Assembly (NCBI GenBank): GCA_039822005.1
Contig: JBCBMZ010000001.1
Span: forward strand, 744,001-808,000
Length of the DNA stretch: 64,000 bases
From: JBCBDX01 sp039822005
GTDB taxonomy: Bacteria > Pseudomonadota > Alphaproteobacteria > Rhizobiales > Rhizobiaceae
Direction of reading: 5' to 3'
Under the pieces are notes generated by a model that was not told where the DNA came from, did no database searches, and saw nothing but the letters and a program-made list of their open reading frames with translations. Within the stretch, counting starts at the first letter, position 1. Each line of letters starts with the position of its first letter. Shown here one piece after another: positions 35,224-43,940 of this stretch. A program made the position numbers and the translations under genes.

Positions 35224-36483
35224 TCAAGTCTGTTTGCCGTTCTCAACCGTCTCGTCAGCGGGCTTCTCGGGTTCTTCTACCGCTGAAGACGGCGCATGAA
35301 CGGTTACGTTTGGTGACAGTTCGGGCCCTCGCCATTCGATCAATCGCCGCATCAACATGGCCGTCAAACCACCCAAACCCGCCAAAACAACGATGACATT
35401 GATCAGCCAGCCAAAGAACGGCACGAAGTTCAAAAGCGCCAGCACGACGATGCCAAATCCGATCAGGATCAGTCGACCGCTCAGGCTATCCGGCAGATCA
35501 CGAAAGGCTCCGACAAGACGCCAGGTGACGACATAGACGCCGAGTAGATAACCAAGGACCCATGCCGCCGCGATGGCCAAGAGAGCAAACGGCACAAGCG
35601 GAATGCCGATGATCGTCATGGCGGTGACGGGAACCAGACCGATCAAAAGCGCCATCCCAAAGCCGCCAAAGATCAGGCTCGACCAAGGCTTTTCAACGGT
35701 ATTTATCCGAAGCATTTCTGTCAGAAGGGGCGCGCTCGCCAAACAGATCGCAGCGACGACCAATAGGAAGACAAAACCAATGAGCGCCCCGAAAATTGCG
35801 CTCGCAACCGACGGCCAAAACGCGTCCTGTGCCATTTCGCGCATCTGACGCATGCCAAGGGCACGTTCCGAAATGGACAATTGGGTGTATTGAACCCGGT
35901 CGGCGGCGACAACGTTTTCGGGAATGTCGATGCGCTCTGGTGCCGAATAGCTCAAGGTACCATTGATGACCGCATCTTTTCCAAATTCGATGTTTTGGGA
36001 AACAAGCGACACATCGCCTGTCACTGCACCATCCAGTTCAATATTTTTCGCCGCTATGGCAAGGCTGCCGGCAATACTGCCTTCCATGGTAACCGTGGCA
36101 CCGGCGAGCCTCGCATTACCGCCGACGTTGACGCCCTTATCGACGCTGACCGACATGCCGCTGGCCGACAAGTCGTCGCCGACATCAGCATCAATGGTGA
36201 CATTAAAACCTGCGGTGTAAGCATCGCCCCTTACGTTTTCGTCCAGATCAACATTGAACCCGGCCAAATGCGCATCGCCGGACACGGCTTCATCCAGCGA
36301 CGCCGTAAATCCCGAAACAAAGGCGTCGCGTAACGCCGGTTCAGTGAGATCGGCACTGGAGCCTGATGCAAATCGGTCACCCCCAAAGACGAAATCATCG
36401 GCCAAGGCGACCGGTGGTGTGGTCAACAGACCAAGAGAAACCAAGGCTGCTGTTAGATTGCAGGCAATAGAAAGACGCTTCAT
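35224..36483 (-). CDS. Exported bactofilin-like (polymer-forming) domain fused to a membrane domain
   Basis: A 419-residue protein. A signal peptide (MKRLSIACNLT...PVALA) precedes a repetitive region of about 150 residues with short Gly/Asp/Ala periods (VSGDAHLAGFNVDLDE, VRGDAYTAGFNVTIDA, VGGNARLAGATVTMEG). This pattern is typical of bactofilin/DUF583 right-handed beta-helices. A linker (SYSAPERIDIPENV) leads to four hydrophobic helices in the C-terminal 200 residues and a Glu/Lys-rich tail. The beta-helix would lie in the periplasm, unlike cytoplasmic bactofilins. ATG 36483 is chosen because it begins the signal peptide. Function unknown. Confidence 0.75.
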   Translation of the reverse strand: MKRLSIACNLTAALVSLGLLTTPPVALADDFVFGGDRFASGSSADLTEPALRDAFVSGFTASLDEAVSGDAHLAGFNVDLDENVRGDAYTAGFNVTIDADVGDDLSASGMSVSVDKGVNVGGNARLAGATVTMEGSIAGSLAIAAKNIELDGAVTGDVSLVSQNIEFGKDAVINGTLSYSAPERIDIPENVVAADRVQYTQLSISERALGMRQMREMAQDAFWPSVASAIFGALIGFVFLLVVAAICLASAPLLTEMLRINTVEKPWSSLIFGGFGMALLIGLVPVTAMTIIGIPLVPFALLAIAAAWVLGYLLGVYVVTWRLVGAFRDLPDSLSGRLILIGFGIVVLALLNFVPFFGWLINVIVVLAGLGGLTAMLMRRLIEWRGPELSPNVTVHAPSSAVEEPEKPADETVENGKQT

Positions 36484-36670
36484 ATCCAAGCACTCCAATT
36501 CAGATGGCTGGAATGATAGCTGTCTGGCGGGAACCCACATTGATTTCCGTCAATTTGCGGAGCTTGAAGTGCATGAACAGACGATGAATTTTCGCCCTAA
36601 GTTAGCTCAGCAACGTGACGCTCGTCGATAAGCGCACTATGTCCTTGCGCAGCGGCGCGATTTGCGCCAG

Positions 36671-36687
36671 TTTGGAATCATTCTAAT
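36671..36687. promoter_or_regulatory. Irr/ICE-like box upstream of katG
   Basis: The 17-base sequence TTTGGAATCATTCTAAT matches the alphaproteobacterial Irr iron-control element TTTAGAA-NNR-TTCTAAA at 12 of 14 arm positions and has A at the R position. It lies 21 bases before the katG ATG. Irr controls iron and haem genes, and KatG is a haem enzyme, so the link is reasonable but is a motif match only. Confidence 0.45.
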
Positions 36688-36707
36688 ATTGTCGGGAGTT
36701 TATACTC

Positions 36708-38885
36708 ATGGATGTTAAGGTCGACGGTAGCATTGGCAAATGCCCGGTTATGCACGGCTCAATTACTTCAATGGAAACCAGTGTCACTGCTTGGTGGCCT
36801 CGCACGCTCAATCTGGGCATTTTGCACCAAAACGGCACCAGCCCGTCTCCGATGGGTGAAAACTTCAACTACCGCGAAGAGGTCAAGAAGCTTGATGTGG
36901 ACGCACTGAAAGCCGACTTGCACAAAATGCTCCATGAGAGCCAGCCTTGGTGGCCGGCTGACTATGGTACCTATGCAGGCCTGATGGTGCGTTTGGCTTG
37001 GCACGCAGCGGGCACATACCGGACGCAGGATGGACGTGGTGGCGCAGGTTCCGGCAATATCCGCTTCGCCCCGCTTAACTCTTGGCCGGACAACACGTCT
37101 CTCGACAAGGCGCGCCGTCTTCTTTGGCCGATCAAAAAGAAATACGGCAACAAGCTCTCCTGGGCGGACTTGATCATATTGGCTGGTAACGTGGCCTATG
37201 AGTCCGCAGGGTTGAAAACATTTGGTTTTTCCTTTGGCCGCGAAGACATCTGGGCACCGGAAGAAGATGTGTATTGGGGCGCAGAAGACGAATGGCTCGC
37301 GCCATCTGAAAACCGCTATGAAAGCGTTGAAGAAGCGGACACATTGGAGAACCCGCTTGCTGCGGTTCACATGGGTCTGATCTACGTCAATCCCGAAGGC
37401 ATCAATGGCAATCCAAATCCGGAACTGTCGGCTCAGCATGTGCGCGAAACATTTGCACGTATGGCGATGAACGATGAGGAAACAGCAGCACTGACAGCGG
37501 GCGGCCACACCATCGGTAAAGCGCATGGCAATGGCGATGCTTCCATGCTCAGCGCCGAACCCGAAGGTGGCGCGCTCGAGGATCAAGGCTTTGGCTGGAT
37601 GAACCCGAGCCAGGAGGGCAAGGCCAGCAAGGCCATCACGTCCGGTATTGAGGGCGCTTGGACAACCAACCCCACCAAATGGGACAACGGCTATATGCAT
37701 CTGCTGCTCAGCTATGATTGGGAACTGACCAAGTCACCGGCCGGTGCCAATCAGTATCAGCCTGTCGGCATCAAAGAAGAAGACATGCCAGTCGATGCTG
37801 ACGATCCGTCCATGCGCCGCATGCCCATGATGACGGACGCGGACATGGCGATGAAGGTCGACCCGACCTACCGCGAATATATGGACAAGTTCTATGCGGA
37901 TCATGACTACTTTTCCGACACCTTTGCGCGCGCCTGGTTCAAACTGACCCACCGTGATATGGGCCCGAAAGCGCGCTACATTGGACCGGAAGTCCCGCAG
38001 GAAGATTTGATCTGGCAGGATCCCATCCCGGCTGGTTCAACCGGTTATGACGTCAGCGCAGTCAAAGGAAAGATCGAGGCAGCTGGCCTGTCGATTGCAG
38101 ATTTGGTTGCAACGGCCTGGGATTCTGCCCGCACGTTCCGCGGCTCGGATCTGCGCGGTGGTGCCAATGGTGCTCGCATTCGCTTGGCCCCACAAAATGA
38201 GTGGGCGGGCAACGAACCCGACCGTTTGGCCAAAGTGCTCGCCGTTTTGGAGCCCATCGCCGCCGAGACCGGCGCGTCCATCGCTGACGTCATCGTGCTG
38301 GCTGGCAATGTCGGCGTTGAACAGGCTGTCAAGGCGGCTGGTCACGACGTAACGGTTCCGTTCGAGCCGGGCCGTGGTGACGCAACGCAAGAAATGACCG
38401 ACGCCGACTCATTTGAGTATCTCGAACCTCTCGCCGACGGTTTTCGCAACTGGGAGAAAACCAAGTTTGTCGCCGAACCGGAAGAGATGATGCTCGACCG
38501 CGCTCAGTTGATGGGTCTGACTGGGCCGGAGATGACTGTTCTTGTCGGAGGCATGCGCGCGCTTGATGCGAACTATGGTGGCGCCAAGCATGGCGTGTTC
38601 ACGGATCGCCCTGGCCAATTGACGAACGACTTCTTCGTCAACCTGACCGACATGGGCAATGAATGGAAACCGGTTAAAGGCGGCACTTACGAGATTGTTG
38701 ACCGCACAAGTGGCGACGTCAAATGGACAGCAACGCGCGCTGATCTGGTGTTTGGTTCAAACTCCATTCTGCGCGCTTATGCCGAGATCTACGCGCAAGA
38801 TGATGCGCAGGAAAAATTTGTGACTGACTTTGTGACCGCATGGGCCAAAGTTATGCATGTCGATCGGTTTGATCTGATTGCCTAA
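36708..38885 (+). CDS. katG: Catalase-peroxidase KatG
   Basis: A 725-residue bifunctional haem enzyme that removes hydrogen peroxide. The N-terminal domain has the distal RLAWHAAGTYR (Arg, Trp, His), the Tyr of the Met-Tyr-Trp adduct in GLIYVNPEG, and the proximal haem-ligand His in AALTAGGHTIGKAHG. The C-terminal half is the second, non-haem peroxidase-like domain (ATAWDSARTFRGSDLRGGANG). Length is standard. An Irr-like box precedes it and a long hairpin follows it. No oxyR gene is adjacent. Confidence 0.97.
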   Translation: MDVKVDGSIGKCPVMHGSITSMETSVTAWWPRTLNLGILHQNGTSPSPMGENFNYREEVKKLDVDALKADLHKMLHESQPWWPADYGTYAGLMVRLAWHAAGTYRTQDGRGGAGSGNIRFAPLNSWPDNTSLDKARRLLWPIKKKYGNKLSWADLIILAGNVAYESAGLKTFGFSFGREDIWAPEEDVYWGAEDEWLAPSENRYESVEEADTLENPLAAVHMGLIYVNPEGINGNPNPELSAQHVRETFARMAMNDEETAALTAGGHTIGKAHGNGDASMLSAEPEGGALEDQGFGWMNPSQEGKASKAITSGIEGAWTTNPTKWDNGYMHLLLSYDWELTKSPAGANQYQPVGIKEEDMPVDADDPSMRRMPMMTDADMAMKVDPTYREYMDKFYADHDYFSDTFARAWFKLTHRDMGPKARYIGPEVPQEDLIWQDPIPAGSTGYDVSAVKGKIEAAGLSIADLVATAWDSARTFRGSDLRGGANGARIRLAPQNEWAGNEPDRLAKVLAVLEPIAAETGASIADVIVLAGNVGVEQAVKAAGHDVTVPFEPGRGDATQEMTDADSFEYLEPLADGFRNWEKTKFVAEPEEMMLDRAQLMGLTGPEMTVLVGGMRALDANYGGAKHGVFTDRPGQLTNDFFVNLTDMGNEWKPVKGGTYEIVDRTSGDVKWTATRADLVFGSNSILRAYAEIYAQDDAQEKFVTDFVTAWAKVMHVDRFDLIA

Positions 38886-38895
38886 GTGATAAAGT

Positions 38896-38925
38896 GAAGG
38901 CCGGGCACATCAGTGCCCGGCCTTC
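38896..38925. terminator. Strong hairpin between katG and convergent membrane gene
   Basis: A perfect 13-bp stem GAAGGCCGGGCAC (38896-38908) / GTGCCCGGCCTTC (38913-38925) with loop ATCA, 10 bases after katG and just before the end of the convergent gene. It has no T-run on the plus strand, so it may act as a bidirectional or 3'-end protecting structure. Confidence 0.65.
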
Positions 38926-38937
38926 AACAGCAAGTCT

Positions 38938-40074
38938 TCAAATTTTTTGCGTCTTTAACGCAAAATCACTGGCCAGTATGGCCTCTTGACTAGACCGCAT
39001 ACCGTTTAGCTGCTCGCGGGCTACGATCATTCTCCAAAGCCAAACACCATAGGTGCAAATCAAGATAGCGATGATCAGTTCGCGCATCTCAGAGTACTCG
39101 TAGCCATCGTCGAGAAGCCGACCGAACTGAACGCAAAAGAACAAGAGCAAGGTGTTGAATGCCGCAGCGATGGCTGCCATGCGCCGCAATTGTGTGTCGC
39201 CATCACGCATCACCACAACGATCGGCAATGCAACGATCAACATCGCGTAAAACTGGAAAATCACAATGCTCCAGCTTTCATAGACCAAAGCGCACATGGG
39301 TAGTGCCACAACCGCGGTTGCGAGCGGAGGCACGAAAAACCGGGTGTTCCCAAAGAGCAGGGCAGGCAAGGACAGTCTCAGCAGTGGCAAGATCACAAAG
39401 GCTGCAAGTGCGCCAGAGTAGAAGACCAATTCAAATCGATAAGTATAGAAATTGTGCAAGTTGGTTTCGTTTTGCACGTTTCCGGCAAACTTCTCGGGCG
39501 TGCTCCATCCAAAATAGTGCTGCCCATAGGAAATCTCTTCCAGAAACAGAAAGAGGATAGCAGCCACCATGCCAAATAGGATGACCGGTGCGCGAATTCC
39601 CAAGACACGTGCCAACTGGGTGCGCATGGCAGCGAAAGCTGCCAAAACCAAGGCAACAAGGCCAATGAGGATGAATACCTCCTGCAATACGCCAAAAAGC
39701 TTGGTTTCCTTCATCATCGAGCGAAACCAAATTGGTGCATAGAGCGTCAAAGCGACCGCTGCGATGGCCGTTGTGAACGAGGCAACCGTCATCAAAGCAA
39801 AGAATCGCGGCTGCGGCGTTTCGCACAGTGCTTGCCTCAGCTTGCAATTGTCAGGGCAAATCGTGACGGCCGCCACCCAGGCAGCCAGAGCGCACAGCGC
39901 AAGGATCAACCATTCTACACCAGAAAAACCGCCAAAGCCTGAAGTCGGATTGACCTTTTGCAGAAAGTCACGGTCAAGAACTTCAAAGCTCATCGCCGCC
40001 GCAACAATCATCGCGATAGCGCAAAACGCAATCGAATAGATCAGCTTCAGTTGATGCGGCATGCCTTTGTCCAT
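38938..40074 (-). CDS. Polytopic membrane protein with EEISYGQ motif
   Basis: A 378-residue protein with about nine to ten hydrophobic helices. The middle loop carries FLEEISYGQHYFGWSTPE followed by NVQNETNLHNFYTYR. This acidic/aromatic motif recurs in a widespread bacterial family of uncharacterised membrane proteins that I recall but cannot name by accession. ATG 40074 is used; the longer frame to 40125 would need a TTG start. It converges on katG and appears to be transcribed alone. Confidence 0.65.
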   Translation of the reverse strand: MDKGMPHQLKLIYSIAFCAIAMIVAAAMSFEVLDRDFLQKVNPTSGFGGFSGVEWLILALCALAAWVAAVTICPDNCKLRQALCETPQPRFFALMTVASFTTAIAAVALTLYAPIWFRSMMKETKLFGVLQEVFILIGLVALVLAAFAAMRTQLARVLGIRAPVILFGMVAAILFLFLEEISYGQHYFGWSTPEKFAGNVQNETNLHNFYTYRFELVFYSGALAAFVILPLLRLSLPALLFGNTRFFVPPLATAVVALPMCALVYESWSIVIFQFYAMLIVALPIVVVMRDGDTQLRRMAAIAAAFNTLLLFFCVQFGRLLDDGYEYSEMRELIIAILICTYGVWLWRMIVAREQLNGMRSSQEAILASDFALKTQKI

Positions 40075-40197
40075 CGCCAACAAAAATCGCCCCGGTTTTC
40101 CGCTTAAAGTGCGAAACTGTATCAAAACGAGCCGAACTATGGGTTAAATGGCGAAAAGAACCGCTTCATTGGTTAACGCAAATTGATTGAAGGTAAC

Positions 40198-40236
40198 GAG
40201 CGCCAATTGTTGGCGCTCGCTCGTTTGTTGGCGCTC
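40198..40236. terminator. Hairpin with repeated TTGGCGCTC arm
   Basis: GAGCGCCAA (40198-40206) pairs perfectly with TTGGCGCTC (40210-40218), and a second TTGGCGCTC follows at 40228-40236, able to compete for the same arm. It lies just past the end of the minus-strand lipoprotein gene and probably ends that transcript, although the T-run is poor. Confidence 0.5.
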
Positions 40237-40241
40237 GAGGT

Positions 40242-40628
40242 TTAATCATTCATCGCGATGCGACCCAACGGACCGTTCCAGATGAATGAGCGTGGGCTGG
40301 TCACCTGCATGGTGGACCCATCACCTGCCCGGTACTTATTTTCGCGTTGATCAACATAAAAGACTTGTCCGCCATTTGGGCCCGTAAGCGTTTGCAACGT
40401 ATAGCCGTTGCCGGCGGCACGGATGCGAACGCGTTGGCGTTTGCCGGAACCATCAAAGCCTTTGAAGTCACCCGGATCCAACGCGATATCGCTGGCCGGA
40501 GGCGGCGGCGGTGGAGGCGTGATGCCGCCACCATTACCGGGCGGTGCATCGACAGTGACACAGCCGGTGACCAACAGGCCACAAAAGGCGGCAAGTGCGC
40601 CGCGGCGCGTGAGTTTTGAAGTGGACAT
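40242..40628 (-). CDS. Small lipoprotein, paralogue of the next gene
   Basis: A 128-residue protein. The N-terminus MSTSKLTRRGALAAFCGLLVTGC has a lipobox LVTGC, followed by a Gly/Pro linker with a run of seven prolines. The C-terminal 79 residues (LDPGDFKGFDGSGKRQRVRI...GRIAMND) match the neighbouring gene at 61 of 79 positions by direct comparison. The domain is basic and rich in Gly and aromatic residues and is not one I can name. It lies 33 bases after its paralogue on the same strand. Probably anchored in a membrane facing the periplasm. Confidence 0.7.
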   Translation of the reverse strand: MSTSKLTRRGALAAFCGLLVTGCVTVDAPPGNGGGITPPPPPPPASDIALDPGDFKGFDGSGKRQRVRIRAAGNGYTLQTLTGPNGGQVFYVDQRENKYRAGDGSTMQVTSPRSFIWNGPLGRIAMND

Positions 40629-40661
40629 AATTATTCCCCGCTAGTTTTTCGTTTTATTTTG

Positions 40662-41042
40662 TCAGTCGTTGAGGGCGATGCGGCCGAGCCAGCCGTTCCA
40701 GATCGCGCTACGGCGTCCGGTCACTTCAAGCGTTGTGCCGTCTGCGGCACGGTAGATGTTACCGCCTTGGTGAACATAGAAGACTTGTCCGCTATTGCGT
40801 CCCGTCAGTGTTTGAAGCGTATAACCATTGCCTGCTGTGCGGATGCGAACGCGCTGGCGCTTGCCGCTTGTGTCGAAGCCTTTGAATTCACCTGGATCCA
40901 GATAGAATTGCGCCGATTGTACTTGAACGGTGTGTGTCTCGACCGAGACCTCCGGGATAACCGGAAGTGCAGCAACAGGTGTTGCAATGAAAAGTGTAGC
41001 CATTGCGAATGCGTAGGCCGTTAGCGTTGTCTTCGTAGTCAT
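40662..41042 (-). CDS. Small secreted protein, paralogue of the downstream lipoprotein
   Basis: A 126-residue protein. The signal peptide MTTKTTLTAYAFAMATLFIATPVAA leads to a short linker (VIPEVSVETHTVQVQS) and the same 79-residue C-terminal domain as the next gene (LDPGEFKGFDTSGKRQRVRI...GRIALND). ATG 41042 is preceded by GAGGAGA at good spacing. The pair looks like a tandem duplication that kept the domain but diverged in export signal: one free, one lipid-anchored. It is 120 bases downstream of a response-regulator gene on the same strand. Confidence 0.7.
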   Translation of the reverse strand: MTTKTTLTAYAFAMATLFIATPVAALPVIPEVSVETHTVQVQSAQFYLDPGEFKGFDTSGKRQRVRIRTAGNGYTLQTLTGRNSGQVFYVHQGGNIYRAADGTTLEVTGRRSAIWNGWLGRIALND

Positions 41043-41162
41043 GAGTGTCTCCTCGTTGATGCCCCCCGCTGGGCGATGAGCGGAACATGCCGGAGACCAG
41101 TGGCGATGCACATGAGGGAAATCCCTCATTTGCCGCCACGTCAATTTTATGCAGTTTAGTGT

Positions 41163-41816
41163 TCAGAGTTCGCGCTGAGCGTCGAGTAGTCCCTCGCGCA
41201 ATGCGTAAGCCAAGAGCTCTGCGACGGAGTGGACATCGAGTTTGCGCATGAGGTTGGTACGATGATTGTCAATAGTTTTAGCGCTAACACCGAGGCGGTC
41301 GCCGATTTCGCGATTGGCATAACCGCGCGAAATCAACGACAGAATTTGCCTCTCGCGTGGGGTGAGATCCGGACCGCATTCAACCTCTTGCAGGATCGTC
41401 GCCACGTCGGGCGAGATGACACGCGCGCCATTCAAAATCAGGGGGATGGCGGTGACGAGATGCGTCAGGTCGCCCTTCTTCATAAAGAGCCCGTCAACCT
41501 CGGCGCTGACGAGCTCACTGAGAAGACCGCGCGATGTCATGCCCGTATAGATAATGACCTTCGTGTTCGGCGACCAACGGCGGACCTCAACGAAAACATC
41601 GATACCCTGCGCAAACGGCATGCCGATATCCAACGACAGGATTGTCGGTTTGAATTGCTTGACCAGACTGATGGCGTCGATGCCGGTTTCAGCTTCGCCT
41701 ATGATCTCTACATGGCCGCGTTCGCGCAGCAAATCGCACATTCCTTTTCGCAGCATCATGTGGTCGTCGGCCACAATGCCCGTGCGTGGACTGTCTTCAA
41801 GGTGTGCTGATGTCAT
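41163..41816 (-). CDS. LuxR-type (NarL family) response regulator
   Basis: A 217-residue regulator. The receiver domain has acidic residues D17-D18 and the phospho-acceptor D63 in LSLDIGMP, with IYTGMT and the conserved Lys in LFMKKGD. The C-terminal LuxR helix-turn-helix is LTPRERQILSLISRGYANREIGDRLGVSAKTIDNHR (about 151-186). The start codon is 7 bases inside the opposite-strand kinase gene, and AAGAAG precedes it. The adjacent, divergent sensor kinase is the likely partner. The two downstream secreted paralogues are candidate targets. Confidence 0.92.
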   Translation of the reverse strand: MTSAHLEDSPRTGIVADDHMMLRKGMCDLLRERGHVEIIGEAETGIDAISLVKQFKPTILSLDIGMPFAQGIDVFVEVRRWSPNTKVIIYTGMTSRGLLSELVSAEVDGLFMKKGDLTHLVTAIPLILNGARVISPDVATILQEVECGPDLTPRERQILSLISRGYANREIGDRLGVSAKTIDNHRTNLMRKLDVHSVAELLAYALREGLLDAQREL

Positions 41817-43903
41817 TTCAATTCTTCTTATTGGTTTTGCGCCTACTATCGTCGATCTTTTGCAAAAACGTAAAGCGTATTGTCTTGCTTTTCGTCCTGC
41901 AATTCATGTGCTTTGGCGCGGGCTTCGCAGCCGGCGAGGTTGTGCCGCTTCAATCGGGCAGACTGAAAGTCGACCTTGCATCCTATGCGCTGGTTTATTC
42001 GGACCCTGCCGGTCATTTGACAATTGCAGACATTGGCGCCCCCGAATTTGAAACACGGTTGAAGCCCGTTGAGGGTCGATTGGTTGACTTCGGTTTCAAC
42101 GATGCGCGCCATTGGACGATGGTGAGGTTGCTTAATGCAACAGACGCAAATGGCACTTGGCGAATTTCCCATGAGGTGAATGTCACCGATCTTTTTCGTG
42201 TGCACCAAGTGCGCCTGCGGCCCGATGGGTCCCGGTCCATTGAAACAATTTTGACCCTGACAGACGATAGCACATTTGCGCAGCGCCCTGTGAGTCACCG
42301 CCTGCCAGCATCGGACATCAGTTTGGCACCGGGTGAAGAAGTTGCCGTCTTTATCGAATTTGAGACCGGCCAGGCAACGCAGATGCCGCTGTTCGTGGAG
42401 ACCATCACTTCTTTCAATGAGCGGGTCCGGTTTGAAGACATAATCATCATCGCACCGCTGGCCTTCGCAGCCGGCATGGCGATCATCAGCACGCTTTATC
42501 TCGCCGCGCTGGGGATGCAGGCCGCCTTCCTATATGGCACCTATATTTTGCTTGCCACATTGCACCTCTTCCATGCTGACGGTTACGCGTTCCAATATTT
42601 GTGGCCGAACAATCCGCAATGGAATGCGGTAGCGATGGGGCCGGTCGGCATCAGCATTGGTTGCTTCGGTAGTTTCTTCACCTGGGCATTTATTGAGGCG
42701 CGAAAGCATCACCGGATCTTCAATATCGTTCTCCCGGCAATCGGCATCGTCGCCGCAGTTTTTGCAATAGCGTTTCCGTTTCTTGTCGATGTTGCCATTT
42801 TCAAGCAGAGCGTTCTTGTCCTCGTCTTTGCCGTAAGTACATTGAACTTATCAGCGGCGATTGCCTCATACCGGCGAGGACATGTTGGATCCGGGGTCTT
42901 CCTGTTGGGAATGGTATTGGTAACCTCAGCGATGGTCTTGACCATCGTCGGCTACGGATTCCCCGGTCAGTTTAATCAAGACATCACAGGCCATTTTGGC
43001 CGCATTATGCTCTTGTTTGAGGGCGTCATTTTCTCACTTGCAATCTTTGTGCGCACGCTGGCCATGCGCAGTGCGCATGATGATGCGCTGATGGCGCGCA
43101 TCCAATTGGGCGAAGAAAAACTCCAACTCAGCGAAGCATTGCGATCAGCCGAACAGAGTTATCAAAAGGCGTCTGCGCTCGCGTCACGGGATCGCGAATT
43201 TTTTGCGTCCGCCGCTCATGACATTCGCCAACCACTCACGTCACTGCGTATGGCATTGATGCAACTGAGTAAGAAGAACCCGTCAACGGCCAAACAAGTC
43301 ACTGAAAGCTTTGACTATCTTGATGATCTCGTCACCGCCAATTTGGATCGGGTAAGCGAACAAAATGAAGACCGTCCAACTGATGGCAGCGTCTCCAACG
43401 AGGTTGAGACCTTTGCACTTTCGGTGATCTTAAAAAATGTTGAAGCCATGTTTGGTGCAGAAGCGCGCGCAAAAGGCCTTACGTTTCGTATGGCCATGCC
43501 CGATGAAATTGTGTCGGCGGCACCGCTCGATGTGATGCGCATTCTGACCAATCTGGTATCAAACGCCGTCAAGTACACGAACGAAGGCGGCCTCTTTATT
43601 GGATATCATAAACGGAACGAAACGATTTTCCTGTTTGTCGCAGATACCGGCATCGGCATCCAGCCTGAAGAGCTTGATCAACTGATGGAGCCATTCTGCC
43701 AGGCCGATGACTCAGAGGGTTACGGCCTTGGGTTGGCCGTCGCGCGCAAACTCAGCGATGAAAATGGCTATGGCCTTTCATTTCGCTCCGCGCGCGACCG
43801 TGGCACCATCGCCTCGATAAAACTGCCTTTGGTGAGAACAGCAGCGCTGGCCGCAAGGAAGTCGGCAAAATCGGGCCTTCCCAATTTGGTTCCCGGTGAA
43901 TAG
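41810..43903 (+). CDS. 7TM-DISM sensor histidine kinase
   Basis: A 697-residue kinase. An N-terminal hydrophobic export segment precedes a periplasmic 7TMR-DISMED2-like beta domain (about residues 60-200, including RHWTMVRLLNATDANGTW). A seven-helix 7TMR-DISM membrane unit (about 215-415), a coiled coil, a HisKA domain with H470 in FFASAAHDIRQPLTSL, and an HATPase_c domain (NLVSNAVKYTNEGG; DTGIGIQPEELD; GYGLGLAVARKL) follow. No receiver domain is fused. DISM sensors often detect carbohydrate-like ligands, but the signal here is unknown. ATG 41810 has AAGGTG upstream; its 5' end overlaps the divergent regulator gene. Confidence 0.9.
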   Translation: MSFQFFLLVLRLLSSIFCKNVKRIVLLFVLQFMCFGAGFAAGEVVPLQSGRLKVDLASYALVYSDPAGHLTIADIGAPEFETRLKPVEGRLVDFGFNDARHWTMVRLLNATDANGTWRISHEVNVTDLFRVHQVRLRPDGSRSIETILTLTDDSTFAQRPVSHRLPASDISLAPGEEVAVFIEFETGQATQMPLFVETITSFNERVRFEDIIIIAPLAFAAGMAIISTLYLAALGMQAAFLYGTYILLATLHLFHADGYAFQYLWPNNPQWNAVAMGPVGISIGCFGSFFTWAFIEARKHHRIFNIVLPAIGIVAAVFAIAFPFLVDVAIFKQSVLVLVFAVSTLNLSAAIASYRRGHVGSGVFLLGMVLVTSAMVLTIVGYGFPGQFNQDITGHFGRIMLLFEGVIFSLAIFVRTLAMRSAHDDALMARIQLGEEKLQLSEALRSAEQSYQKASALASRDREFFASAAHDIRQPLTSLRMALMQLSKKNPSTAKQVTESFDYLDDLVTANLDRVSEQNEDRPTDGSVSNEVETFALSVILKNVEAMFGAEARAKGLTFRMAMPDEIVSAAPLDVMRILTNLVSNAVKYTNEGGLFIGYHKRNETIFLFVADTGIGIQPEELDQLMEPFCQADDSEGYGLGLAVARKLSDENGYGLSFRSARDRGTIASIKLPLVRTAALAARKSAKSGLPNLVPGE

Positions 43904-43940
43904 ACATCGGCAACGATTCACTGACGGGTAGACCGACTTT

